From Plantibacter sp. Leaf314 (lineage in GTDB: Bacteria > Actinomycetota > Actinomycetes > Actinomycetales > Microbacteriaceae), in NCBI RefSeq assembly GCF_001423185.1, contig NZ_LMOB01000001.1:1967889-2031888 (forward strand): 64,000 nucleotides of DNA, read 5' to 3'. Both the position numbers and the translations under genes were made by a program. Numbering within the stretch: the stretch's first letter is position 1; each line of letters starts with the position of its first letter. Under the pieces are notes generated by a model. It had not been told where the DNA came from and did not search any database. It saw nothing but the letters and a program-made list of their open reading frames with translations. Positions 16,900-25,346 of the stretch are shown here, one piece after another.

Positions 16900-17904
16900 A
16901 TGAGAGCCCTACGCATCACCGCCCCGAACACGGCGACCGTCCTCGACCGACCGGACCCGCAGCCCGGCCCCGACGACGTCCTCATCCGCATCGAACGCGC
17001 CGGAATCTGCGGCACCGACGTCGCCCTCTTCCGCGGCACGATGCCCTACCTGGCCGACGGCCGCACCACGCTCCCGCTCCAACCCGGGCACGAGTGGGCG
17101 GGCCGCGTGGTCGCGGTGGGCGACGACGTCACCACGGCGACCCCGGGAGACCTCGTCACGGGCGACACCTTCATCGGCTGCGGACACTGCGAACGCTGCA
17201 CATCCGGACGCCACCACCTCTGCCCGGAACACCTCGAACTCGGCGTGCTCGGCCAACTCGACGGCGCCCTCGCGGAACTCCTCGTCCTCCCCGAACGCGC
17301 CGTGCACCGCCTCCCACCAGGCGTCGAAGCCGACCTCGGTGCGATGGTCGAGCCGGCCTCCTGCTCGCTCCGCGGCGTCCGCCTCACCGAGGCCGGCCCC
17401 GGCGACCGCGTACTCGTGTGGGGCGCGGGGACCCTCGGCATGTTCGCCGCACTCTTCGCCGCCGAGTCCGGAGCCACCGTCACCGTCGCCGCCCGACGCG
17501 AATCCGACCGGGGGTTCGCAGCCGGGTTCGGCCTCGACACCCGCGATCCGGCGGAGCTCGGCGACGAACGGTTCGACGTCATCATCGAGGCGACCGGCTC
17601 CGGCGAGGTCACCCGTCGCCTGCTCGACAACGCCACCGCGGGCGTCCGCATCGCCCTCCTCGGGGTGCCCGCCGGAGACGCCGGCCTCCCCTCCGGCACG
17701 CTCATCGCCCGCGATGCGACCGTCCACGCCGTCCTCGGCGGCTCGGCCTCCATCGACGAAGCCGTCAGCCGGTTCGCCACCATGCCCGACACCGTCCGAC
17801 GCCTGATCGGCACCGTGATCACCCTCGACGAGGTCCCGCAGGTGCTCGCCGACGGACTCCCCCGGGCGACGGGAGCCGGACCGAAGACGCAGATCCGGTT
17901 CTGA
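16900..17904 (+). CDS. Zinc-dependent alcohol/polyol dehydrogenase
   Basis: 334 aa, medium-chain dehydrogenase. The catalytic zinc motif is AGICGTDVALFRG with GHEWAGRVVAVG. The structural zinc loop is CGHCERCTSGRHHLC, four cysteines. A Rossmann segment VLVWGAGTLGMFAALFAAESGATVTV binds NAD(P). This resembles threonine, sorbitol or galactitol dehydrogenases. It converges with the LacI-ABC operon, so oxidation of a sugar or polyol taken up by that importer is a fair guess, but the genes are on opposite strands. Start ATG at 16900 follows GGAGAGACCGC. Confidence 0.88.
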   Translation: MRALRITAPNTATVLDRPDPQPGPDDVLIRIERAGICGTDVALFRGTMPYLADGRTTLPLQPGHEWAGRVVAVGDDVTTATPGDLVTGDTFIGCGHCERCTSGRHHLCPEHLELGVLGQLDGALAELLVLPERAVHRLPPGVEADLGAMVEPASCSLRGVRLTEAGPGDRVLVWGAGTLGMFAALFAAESGATVTVAARRESDRGFAAGFGLDTRDPAELGDERFDVIIEATGSGEVTRRLLDNATAGVRIALLGVPAGDAGLPSGTLIARDATVHAVLGGSASIDEAVSRFATMPDTVRRLIGTVITLDEVPQVLADGLPRATGAGPKTQIRF

Positions 17905-17952
17905 GGGGGCTCGAGGCCGGAACGCCACACCGCCCACCCAGCCCCAGCACCC

Positions 17953-18969
17953 TCACACGGAGTCGCGCTCCACCAACCCGCACGGGATCGTCGTCATCTC
18001 GGGGACGTCCTCACCGGCGATCAGCCGGTGGAGGGTCTGCACGAGCAGCGCCCCCTTCTCAGCGGTGCGGAGGTCGACGGTCGTCAACGCCGGGTAGGCG
18101 TCCGCCGCGAACACGTTGTCGTCGACCGAGGTCATCGCGATCCGCACAGGCACCGGGATCCCCCGGTCGCGCAGCACCCCGAGCGCCCCCGTCGCCATCT
18201 GCGCGGATGCCGCGAACACCGCATCGACCGGCCGCCCGGCGGCCAGCAACCGCTCCATCGCCCGGGCACCGCTCGTGGGCGTGAAGTCGCCCTCCTCCTG
18301 GAGCCCCGGCTCGAGCCCGGCGGCACCCAGCGCGCGTCGCCACCCCGCCAGACGGTCGACGCCCGCCGCGGTGTCGAGCGGACCGGTGATCGTCGCGATG
18401 TCACGCCGCCCCGCCTCGACGAGCCGTCGCGTCGCGAGCGCACCCGCCTCCACGTTGTCGACGTCGACCACGTGCCCTGGCGGGTCCGTCGGCTCAAGCC
18501 CACGGACCCCGAAGACCACCGGGAGTGAGGCCGCGAGCTTGGCGTACGCCTGCATGCTCGTGTGATGGGACAGCACCAGCGCCCCGTCGACGTTGCCGCC
18601 CGTGAGGAACCGACGCGTCTTGTCGGGGTCGACGTCGGACTCGATGAGGAGCGTCAGCGTGTAGTCGGTCGACGAGGCGTACATGGCGGCGCCCTGGATG
18701 ACCTCGGCGAAGTACGGGTCGGCGAAGAACTCCGCCGTGCGCTGCGGGATGACCATCGCGATCGTCTGCGCCCGCCGGCGGACGAGGCTGCGGGCCGCGC
18801 GGTTGGGCACGTAGTGCAGTTGCTCGACGGCGGCGTTCACGGAGGCCACCGCCTCCGGGGTCACCTGGGAGGATCCGTTGATGACCCGGGAGGCGGTGGA
18901 CTTCGAGACGCCGGCGAGCGCCGCGACCGCGATGAGTGTTGGGACGGTGATGTCCGCATCGGTGTCGAT
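17953..18969 (-). CDS. LacI-family repressor with an apparent ATC start
   Basis: Read from an ATC codon at 18969 this gives 338 aa with an intact LacI HTH (IAVAALAGVSKSTASRVINGS) and a periplasmic-binding-protein-like effector domain. No ATG, GTG or TTG is in frame between the upstream stop (19008-19006) and the HTH; the first is a GTG at 18864 that falls after the HTH. The ATC is preceded by AGGAG with a 7-nt gap, exactly where a start belongs. Either a rare ATC start is used, or an ATG was lost by a single base change or sequencing error. It is the last gene of the ABC importer operon and probably represses it through the palindrome at 22429-22450. Confidence 0.8.
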   Translation of the reverse strand: MDTDADITVPTLIAVAALAGVSKSTASRVINGSSQVTPEAVASVNAAVEQLHYVPNRAARSLVRRRAQTIAMVIPQRTAEFFADPYFAEVIQGAAMYASSTDYTLTLLIESDVDPDKTRRFLTGGNVDGALVLSHHTSMQAYAKLAASLPVVFGVRGLEPTDPPGHVVDVDNVEAGALATRRLVEAGRRDIATITGPLDTAAGVDRLAGWRRALGAAGLEPGLQEEGDFTPTSGARAMERLLAAGRPVDAVFAASAQMATGALGVLRDRGIPVPVRIAMTSVDDNVFAADAYPALTTVDLRTAEKGALLVQTLHRLIAGEDVPEMTTIPCGLVERDSV

Positions 18970-19021
18970 GGTGTGTCTCCTCAGTCGTGCCGGTGTGAAG
19001 ACACCTTATGCGGCGCGGGCG

Positions 19022-19921
19022 TCACCCCTTGACCGCGCCCTGCATGATCCCGGCGACCAACTGCTTGCCCGCGAGGATGAAGAGGATCAGCAGGGGGATG
19101 ACCGACAGCACCGCGCCGGTGAGGACGAGCGAGTGGTCGGGCGTCTGTCCCCCGCTGGCGCTCAGTGCGGCGAGCGCCGTCTGCACGCTCGGGTTCCGCG
19201 GTCCGAGCACGAGGAGCGGCCAGAGGAAGTCCGTCCACGCGGCCATGAAGGTGAAGAGGGCGAGGACCGCCATCGCTGGGCGTGCGGCCGGGAGGGCGAC
19301 GTGCCAGAACGTGCCCCACATGGAGGCGCCGTCGACCCGCGCCGCTTCGATGAGCTCGTCGGGGATGACGTCGACGAGGTATTGGCGCATGAAGAACACG
19401 CCGAACGCGGTGACGAGTCCCGGGATGATGACGGCCTGCAGTGTCCCGACCCACTGCCATTCGGCCATGAGCATGAACAGCGGGATGATGCCGAGCTGGG
19501 TGGGGATGGCCATGGTGGCGATGACGGCGAGCAGCAGGCCGTTGCTCGCCCGGAACTTCAGCTTCGCGAAGGAGTACCCCGCGAGCGTGGAGAAGAAGAC
19601 GACGGAGACGGTGATCGCGCCCGAGATGATGACACTGTTCGCGAGGGCTTGGAGGAAGGGCGCCGACTCGAACACCTTCGTGGCGTTGCTGAGGAAGTTC
19701 GGGCCGGGGAGGATCGCCGGCGGCACCAGGTTGGTGTCGGACGACTGCCGGCTGGAGATGACGAACGACCACCACAGCGGGAACGCGGAGACCGCGAAGA
19801 AGGCGATGAGGATGGCGTAGGTGAGGACACCGGGGCGTTCGTGGTCCTTGCCCTTCCGGTACTGCGGTTCCGCGGATGTCACCGGTGGTGCGGTCCGGGT
19901 GCGTTCCATCAGGGTGCTCAT
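19022..19921 (-). CDS. Carbohydrate ABC importer permease (MalG type)
   Basis: 299 aa, six membrane helices. The ATPase-coupling EAA loop is ELIEAARVDGASMWGTFWHVALPAARPA. The family is the CUT1 inner-membrane subunit (MalG/LacG). The C-terminus GIMQGAVKG is the usual CUT1 ending. The ATG overlaps the stop of the partner permease gene (ATGA). A very long upstream frame is an artefact of reading through the partner gene. No ATPase gene is present, as is usual in actinobacteria, where a shared MsiK-like ATPase serves many CUT1 importers. Confidence 0.92.
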   Translation of the reverse strand: MSTLMERTRTAPPVTSAEPQYRKGKDHERPGVLTYAILIAFFAVSAFPLWWSFVISSRQSSDTNLVPPAILPGPNFLSNATKVFESAPFLQALANSVIISGAITVSVVFFSTLAGYSFAKLKFRASNGLLLAVIATMAIPTQLGIIPLFMLMAEWQWVGTLQAVIIPGLVTAFGVFFMRQYLVDVIPDELIEAARVDGASMWGTFWHVALPAARPAMAVLALFTFMAAWTDFLWPLLVLGPRNPSVQTALAALSASGGQTPDHSLVLTGAVLSVIPLLILFILAGKQLVAGIMQGAVKG

Positions 19922-20979
19922 GCTCGTCCGCCTCGCTGCTCGGTGGTGCTCGTGGTCTTCGCGCGACGCTTCGTCGACGTGGTGATCGCCCGCGTCGTGA
20001 TGAGGGGGTCGCGCACCTTCGCGATGCGCACGGGGCGCGCGTCGTTCGTGCGGATCGCCCGGGTGATCGCGAAGTTGATCAGCCCGGCGAGGATGATCAC
20101 GAGGAACAGGATCCACGCCGTCGCGGAGGCCCGCCCGAAGTCGCGCCTCGGGAAGGCGAGCTCGTACAGGTAGAGCACGATCGTCTGGAACTGCCGGTCC
20201 GATCCCCCGTTGCTGCGCGGGTCGAAGAGCTTCGGTTCCGTGAAGATCTGCAGCCCGCCGATCGTCGAGGTGATGACGACGAAGATGAGCGTCGGCCGGA
20301 TCATCGGGATCGTGATCGACCAGAACCGTCGGATCTTGTTCGCGCCGTCGAGGGCGGCCGACTCGTAGACGTCGCGCGGGATCGCCTGCATCGCCGCGAG
20401 GAGGATGAGGGCGTTGTAGCCGGTCCAGCGCCAGTTGACCATGCTCGCGATCGCGACATGGGACGGGACGACATCGAACGCCCAGCGGATCGGATCGAGC
20501 CCGAACGCCTCGAGGAGCCCGGCGATCGGTCCGTGGTACTGGTTGAAGATCTGCAGGAAGATGACGGCGACGGCGACGGGCGCGACGATGTACGGCAGCA
20601 GGATGCTCATCCGCCAGAAGGTGCGTCCGCGGAGCGTCTGGTCGAGGAGCGCCGCGATCACCGTCGCGATGACGAGCTGCGGGACGGCCGACAGCAGGAA
20701 GATGCTGATCGTGTTGCCGAACGCGTTCCAGAAGAACGGGTCGGAGAGGACCGAGACGTAGTTGTCGAGTCCGACGAAGTCGCCCTGCCCCTTCAGCAGG
20801 TGCCACTCGTAGAGCGACACGTTGAAGGTGTAGACGATCGGGAAGATGCCGATGAGGGCGAAGAGGATGAAGAACGGCGCGATGTACAGGTACGGCGACG
20901 CGCGGTAGTCGAAGCGGTTCAGCTTCTGTCTGAAGGTCAGCGCGGCCGGTGGCCGGCGGACGGTTGCGGTGCTGGTCAT
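19918..20979 (-). CDS. Carbohydrate ABC importer permease (MalF type)
   Basis: 353 aa, six membrane helices preceded by a basic N-terminal tail. The EAA loop is DVYESAALDGANKIRRFWSITIPMIRP. The C-terminal about 40 residues after the last helix are Arg/Thr-rich and unusually long for the family. It pairs with the MalG-type permease by an ATGA overlap. It lies 89 bp downstream of the binding-protein gene within one operon, so the importer is substrate-binding protein, MalF-type, MalG-type, then LacI. Confidence 0.92.
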   Translation of the reverse strand: MTSTATVRRPPAALTFRQKLNRFDYRASPYLYIAPFFILFALIGIFPIVYTFNVSLYEWHLLKGQGDFVGLDNYVSVLSDPFFWNAFGNTISIFLLSAVPQLVIATVIAALLDQTLRGRTFWRMSILLPYIVAPVAVAVIFLQIFNQYHGPIAGLLEAFGLDPIRWAFDVVPSHVAIASMVNWRWTGYNALILLAAMQAIPRDVYESAALDGANKIRRFWSITIPMIRPTLIFVVITSTIGGLQIFTEPKLFDPRSNGGSDRQFQTIVLYLYELAFPRRDFGRASATAWILFLVIILAGLINFAITRAIRTNDARPVRIAKVRDPLITTRAITTSTKRRAKTTSTTEQRGGRA

Positions 20980-21068
20980 GGCTCTGCCAATCCGAAGGAG
21001 GGAGCGGGAGGGGTGCCGGGGCGTCCGCGTGCGAACGGACGCCCCGGCGAGCTGCGTCGGAGAGGAGG

Positions 21069-22364
21069 TCAGCCGACGAGCTGGTCGAGCAGCTTGACCG
21101 CCTCGTTCCAGGCGGTCTCACCGTCGGTGATCTCGCCCTGGCTCACGCGGTCGAGGATCGGACCGAACACGTTGTCCTGGATGTTGGAGTCCTCAGGACC
21201 CTTCACCTGGGCGACGACGCCTTCGGATCGTGCGGCGAAGATCTCGCCGACCGGTGCGTCGTTGAAGAACGGGTTGGTGGAGCCCTTCACGAGCTCCTGC
21301 CCGTCGAGCGTGCTCGGGAACGGTCCGGCGAGTTCGAACGACGCAGCCTGTGCCTCGGGGGACGCGAGCCAGAGGGCGAGCTCGGCCGCCTCCTCCTTGT
21401 GCTCGGAGTTCTCGGCGACACCGAGGAACGCGCCACCCCAGTTGGCCGCACCGCCGGGCATCACGTCGGCGAAGTCCCAGCCGCTGTCGGTCGTGCCCTC
21501 GTCGTAGTAGCCCTGCACGATGCCGAGCATCCAGCTCGGGCACATGTAGGTGGCGAACTTGCCCTCCTTGGCCTCCGGGCCGACGTCCCAACCGGGGAGA
21601 CCGGCACCGAGGCCGGCGTTCTCCGCCTCGACGATCTTCTCGAACTGTTCCTTGAGCACGTCGTTGCCCTCGATGTTCAGGGTCTCACCGTCGGCCTTGT
21701 AGTAGCCCTCCTCCTGCTGGTTCACGAACGAGTTCCAGAAGAATCGGGGGCTGTGGTAGAACGCCTGGCCGGTCGCGGCGACGTACTCCTCACCGACCTC
21801 GAAGAAGCGGTCCCAGGTCGCGTCCTCGCCGCCGAGGTACTCGGCGACCGCGGCCCGGTCGCTCGGCAGGCCGGCGGCGGCGAAGAGGTCGCCTCGGTAG
21901 CAGATGCCCTGCGGGCCGATGTCGAGACCGGCGCCGATCACGCGGCCTTCGGCGTCGGTGCCCTGCTCGTACTTCCAGTCGAGCCAGGTGTCCTTGACGT
22001 CCTCGATGCCGTAGTCCCGCAGGTCGACGAAGGAGTCGCTCACCTCGGAGATGGTCCCGAGCCAGCCCTCCTCGATGGCGACGACGTCGCTCAGGCCGGT
22101 GCCCGCGGCGATCTTCGCGTAGGCGTCGTCGCGCGCGGCTCCACCGCCCTCGAGGTTGGTCGCCTCGATGGTGATGTTCGGGTGCTCCTCCATGTACTGC
22201 TCGTAGTTGGCGTCGACGCCCATGGTGCCGAACGTCGTGACCGAGAGGGTGATCTTCTCGTCTCCGCCACCGCCTGCGGGCGAGCTGCACCCGCTGGCCA
22301 GGACGGCGAGGATCGAGGCCCCCGCGATGGATGCGGCGGCGATGCCGCGGCGCGTGCTGTTCAC
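21069..22364 (-). CDS. Sugar ABC importer substrate-binding lipoprotein
   Basis: 431 aa from GTG at 22364, placed 5 nt after AAAGGAG; a GTG two codons earlier sits inside the SD. The signal peptide has lipobox LASGC with Cys26. The mature protein is a cluster B (CUT1) binding protein rich in Trp, Tyr, Asp and Glu (DIGPQGICYRGDLFAAAGLP, FYHSPRFFWNSF), which suits oligosaccharide binding. First gene of the operon, behind a strong promoter and LacI operators. The substrate cannot be named from sequence. Confidence 0.92.
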   Translation of the reverse strand: MNSTRRGIAAASIAGASILAVLASGCSSPAGGGGDEKITLSVTTFGTMGVDANYEQYMEEHPNITIEATNLEGGGAARDDAYAKIAAGTGLSDVVAIEEGWLGTISEVSDSFVDLRDYGIEDVKDTWLDWKYEQGTDAEGRVIGAGLDIGPQGICYRGDLFAAAGLPSDRAAVAEYLGGEDATWDRFFEVGEEYVAATGQAFYHSPRFFWNSFVNQQEEGYYKADGETLNIEGNDVLKEQFEKIVEAENAGLGAGLPGWDVGPEAKEGKFATYMCPSWMLGIVQGYYDEGTTDSGWDFADVMPGGAANWGGAFLGVAENSEHKEEAAELALWLASPEAQAASFELAGPFPSTLDGQELVKGSTNPFFNDAPVGEIFAARSEGVVAQVKGPEDSNIQDNVFGPILDRVSQGEITDGETAWNEAVKLLDQLVG

Positions 22365-22428
22365 AGTCACTCCTTTGTGTGTGCGCTTCGGTGGCCGCTG
22401 AACCCGTCTGCAGGGTCCGCGGTCCAAT

Positions 22429-22450
22429 CCCGTGGGAACGTTCCCACGGG
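22429..22450. promoter_or_regulatory. LacI-family operator of the ABC operon
   Basis: A perfect 22-bp palindrome centred on GTGGGAACGTTCCCAC lies 11-32 bp after the -10 element of the operon promoter, so bound repressor would block elongation or open-complex formation. The central CG and the flanking symmetry are typical of LacI-family sites. Confidence 0.85.
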
Positions 22451-22460
22451 CATGCAGGAC

Positions 22461-22489
22461 ACACTAAGCGCTCGTTCGGACGAGGTCAA
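22461..22489 (-). promoter_or_regulatory. Sigma-70-like promoter of the ABC operon
   Basis: On the minus strand, TTGACC (22489-22484) and TAGTGT (22466-22461) are separated by 17 bp. They drive the binding-protein gene and the operon behind it, with a LacI operator just downstream and a second palindrome abutting the -35. Confidence 0.75.
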
Positions 22490-22501
22490 GAGAGCGCTCT
22501 C
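22490..22501. promoter_or_regulatory. Second LacI-like palindrome
   Basis: GAGAGCGCTCTC, a perfect 12-bp palindrome directly upstream of the -35. CebR/MalR-type repressors use similar AGCGCT-centred sites. Its sequence differs from the downstream operator, so it may bind a different LacI-family protein. Confidence 0.5.
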
Positions 22502-22606
22502 ATTTGTTGCAGAACCGGTTGCCTCGCGGTGAACGCTCGGAGACGGGGAGATGCGGACAGACGTTCAGCGTTCCGATTCGATCCAATTCATGATCGACTC
22601 ATACCC

Positions 22607-23452
22607 ATGACCGGCTTTGATTCAGGCTTCCTCGACATCGACGAACCGCTCGCCCTCCCGGCCCCGAACGACCCGCAGGAACGTGCTCGACTCCGGCGCC
22701 TCGACTACACGCACTTCTCCGTCCTCCTCGACCCCGACCGCCGGCTCGCAGCAGCCACCGGGGTCGACATCGACGGCGCCGCCCTGCTCGACCTGGGTCG
22801 CGGCGACGACTGGCACCTCGACGAGCGCATCCCGGCCGGCGAGCAGGCCGGGCCGGAGCTCTACGCACGGAACGACCTCGACCGCGGCCACCTCGTGCGC
22901 CGCCGGGACCCGGTGTGGGGTCCTGCGGACGTCGCCCGCCGGGCCAACGTCGACACCTTCTGCTACACGAACGCCGCTCCGCAGGCCGCGGACTTCAACC
23001 AGTCCCTCGAGCTGTGGAACGGCCTCGAGGACCTCGTCCTCGAGTACGCCTCGGCGGGGCGGCTGCGACTGTCCGTCTTCACGGGCCCCGTGTTCGCCGA
23101 CGACGATCCGCTCTACCGTGGCATCCGCATCCCCAAGCGGTTCTGGAAGGTGGCGGCGTGGTCGTCGGCCGGTGCGCTCGCGGCCTCCGGCTACCTCCTC
23201 GACCAGTCCGCGCAGCTCGACGACATCGACCTCGACGAGCCGACGGCCACGGGTGATCGCGATGACGACGCCGTACCGCCACTTGGCCCGTTCCGTACCT
23301 TCCAGCTGCCGATCCTCGACCTCGTGAGCATCACGGGCCTCGACTTCGGGCCGTTGAGCCGGGCGGACGTCCTGGAAGCCGCCCCGGCGACCGTCCGGCC
23401 CGACGTCGACACCTGGATCGAACTGAAACGGCCCGACGACCTGCGGTTCTGA
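22607..23452 (+). CDS. DNA/RNA non-specific endonuclease (NUC1 type)
   Basis: 281 aa from ATG at 22607. The catalytic core has DLDRGHLVRR, the DRGH motif with the general-base His. About 35 residues later, TNAAPQAADFNQSLELWNGLEDLVLE has the metal-binding Asn and helix of the Serratia-nuclease family. No signal peptide or membrane helix is seen, unlike most secreted relatives, so it may act inside the cell or leave by another route. An Asp-rich segment (about 205-225) interrupts the C-terminal part. No immunity gene is recognisable next to it. Confidence 0.85.
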   Translation: MTGFDSGFLDIDEPLALPAPNDPQERARLRRLDYTHFSVLLDPDRRLAAATGVDIDGAALLDLGRGDDWHLDERIPAGEQAGPELYARNDLDRGHLVRRRDPVWGPADVARRANVDTFCYTNAAPQAADFNQSLELWNGLEDLVLEYASAGRLRLSVFTGPVFADDDPLYRGIRIPKRFWKVAAWSSAGALAASGYLLDQSAQLDDIDLDEPTATGDRDDDAVPPLGPFRTFQLPILDLVSITGLDFGPLSRADVLEAAPATVRPDVDTWIELKRPDDLRF

Positions 23453-23488
23453 GCCGATGGAGCCGGCCCGGCATTCCCGGAGTACCGA

Positions 23489-23543
23489 TAAGGCGAGCCT
23501 CAGTTAGGGTTACATTGGTTCCTCGGATCAGCGTGCCTATGCT
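23489..23543 (+). promoter_or_regulatory. Promoter with DtxR-like box for the flavoprotein gene
   Basis: TTGGTT (23515-23520) and TATGCT (23538-23543) are 17 bp apart. Just upstream, TAAGGCGAGCCTCA (from 23489) matches ten of the first twelve positions of the DtxR/IdeR consensus TWAGGTWAGSCT, with a TTAGGGTTA half-site following. Iron- or manganese-dependent control is suggested, not shown. Confidence 0.4.
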
Positions 23544-23588
23544 GCACGGGTGAGCGCATCACGCGCCGCATCGCCGAAGGAGTCCCCC

Positions 23589-25313
23589 GTGCACGAGCAA
23601 CGCCTGTCCACCTCCGTCCTCGTCATCGGAACGGGCGGCTCCGGCCTCCGCGCAGCGATCGAACTCGCCGAACGGGGTGTCGACGTCATCGCCGTCGGCA
23701 AGCGTCAGAAGGCCGACGCGCACACCTCGCTCGCGGCCGGCGGGATCAACGCGGCCCTCGCGACGATCGACCCCGAGGACTCCTGGCAGCAGCACGCCGC
23801 AGACACCCTCAAGGAGAGCTACCTGCTCGCCAACCCGCACACCGTGCAGATCGTGACCGAGGGGGCAGCCCGCGGGATCGAGGACCTCGAGCGGTACGGC
23901 ATGCCCTTCGCCCGCGAGGAGGACGGCCGGATCTCGCAGCGGTTCTTCGGCGCCCACACCTTCCGACGCACGGCCTTCGCCGGCGACTACACCGGACTCG
24001 AGATCCAGCGCACGCTCGTGAACCGGGCGGCGCAGTTGGACATCCCGATCCTCGACACCGTCTACATCACGAGACTCCTGGTCCGCGACAACGTCATCTT
24101 CGGTGCGTACGGCTTCGACCTCGAGACCGGGACCCGCTACCTCATCCACGCCGACGCCGTCATCCTGGCGGCGGGTGGCCACAACCGCATCTGGCGGCGC
24201 ACCTCCTCGCGCCGTGACGAGAACACCGGCGACTCGTTCCGCCTCGCGGTCGAGGCCGGCGGCAGGATCCGCGACCCCGAGCTCGTCCAGTTCCACCCCT
24301 CAGGCCTCATCGAGCCCGAGAACGCCGCGGGCACCCTCGTCTCCGAGGCGGCGCGCGGCGAGGGCGGCATCCTCCGCAACGGGCTCGGCGAGCGCTTCAT
24401 GGCGCGGTACGACCCGGAGCGCATGGAGCTGTCGACCCGCGACCGCGTCGCCCTGGCCGCCTACACCGAGATCAAGGAGGGGCGCGGCACCCCGAACGGC
24501 GGCGTGCTCCTCGACGTCTCGCACCTGCCGCGCGAGACGATCATGCGCCGCCTGCCACGCGTCTACCAGACGCTGCTGGAGCTGCAGATGCTCGACATCA
24601 CCACCACCCCGATCGAGATCGCCCCGACGGCGCACTACTCGATGGGCGGCGTGTGGGTGCGGCCCGAGGACCACGGGACGGACGTCGACGGGCTGTACGC
24701 GATCGGCGAGGCGTCATCCGGATTGCACGGCGCGAACCGGCTCGGCGGCAACTCCCTCATCGAACTGCTCGTGTTCGGGCGCATCGTCGGCGAGGCCGCA
24801 GCCCAGTATTCGGCGGGTCTCGAGGCCCACGTCCGTTCCGCCGAGGCGGTCGACGAGGCCCGGGCGGAGATCGACGGGCTCCTCGCCAGCGACGGACCCG
24901 AGAACGTGCGCGCCCTCCAGCGCGCGATCCGGAACACGATGACGGAGCACGCGGGGGTCGTCCGCGACGAAGCCGGGCTCCTCGCCGGGCTCGCCGAGCT
25001 CGACGCGATCGAGGCGCGGATCGCGGACGTCGGCGTCCACCCCGACATCGCTGGGTTCCAGGACCTCGCCCACGCCTTCGACCTGAAGTCGGCCGCGCTC
25101 GCGGCCCGCGCCACGCTCGAAGCGGCGCTCGAACGTCGCGAGACCCGCGGGTGCCACAACCGCTCCGACTTCCCGGAGCTCGACGAGGAGCTGCAGGTGA
25201 ACCTCGTCTGGTCGGGGCGGGGCCGGATCGAGCGCGAGGCGATCCCCGCCATCCCCGCGGAGATCCAGGAGCTCATGCAGGACGTCTCCGTCGTCGGCAA
25301 GCTCGTGGAGTAG
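23589..25313 (+). CDS. Fumarate reductase/succinate dehydrogenase-like flavoprotein
   Basis: 574 aa from GTG 23589, chosen for the AAGGAG site 6 nt before it; GTG 23550 is an in-frame alternative adding 13 residues. The N-terminal FAD motif is VLVIGTGGSGLRAAIELAERG. SLAAGGINAALA and HTFRRTAFAGDYTG carry the region of the FAD-linking His. FHPSG, GEGGILRNGLGERFM and the active-site region TAHYSMGGVWV follow, then LGGNSLIELLVFGR. It has the SdhA/FrdA/NadB layout with a helical C-terminal domain. No iron-sulfur or membrane subunit gene is nearby, so it may be a soluble fumarate reductase or aspartate oxidase-like enzyme. Confidence 0.85.
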   Translation: MHEQRLSTSVLVIGTGGSGLRAAIELAERGVDVIAVGKRQKADAHTSLAAGGINAALATIDPEDSWQQHAADTLKESYLLANPHTVQIVTEGAARGIEDLERYGMPFAREEDGRISQRFFGAHTFRRTAFAGDYTGLEIQRTLVNRAAQLDIPILDTVYITRLLVRDNVIFGAYGFDLETGTRYLIHADAVILAAGGHNRIWRRTSSRRDENTGDSFRLAVEAGGRIRDPELVQFHPSGLIEPENAAGTLVSEAARGEGGILRNGLGERFMARYDPERMELSTRDRVALAAYTEIKEGRGTPNGGVLLDVSHLPRETIMRRLPRVYQTLLELQMLDITTTPIEIAPTAHYSMGGVWVRPEDHGTDVDGLYAIGEASSGLHGANRLGGNSLIELLVFGRIVGEAAAQYSAGLEAHVRSAEAVDEARAEIDGLLASDGPENVRALQRAIRNTMTEHAGVVRDEAGLLAGLAELDAIEARIADVGVHPDIAGFQDLAHAFDLKSAALAARATLEAALERRETRGCHNRSDFPELDEELQVNLVWSGRGRIEREAIPAIPAEIQELMQDVSVVGKLVE

Positions 25314-25321
25314 GGCGGAGC

Positions 25322-25346
25322 CCCGGTCCCTGAGCTTGTCGAAGGG
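25322..25346. repeat. Short interspersed repeat between convergent genes
   Basis: Reverse-orientation copy, core GGTCCCTGAGCTTGTCGAAGG, filling the 33-bp gap between the flavoprotein and MarR genes. It abuts the MarR stop codon. Confidence 0.75.

Noticed and set aside
17953..18864. LacI gene starting at GTG 18864
   Set aside because: This would discard an intact helix-turn-helix encoded directly upstream in the same frame.
19022..21121. 699-codon frame covering both permease regions
   Set aside because: The permease proper starts at 19921 with an ATGA overlap. The upstream part is a shadow of the partner permease, without its motifs.
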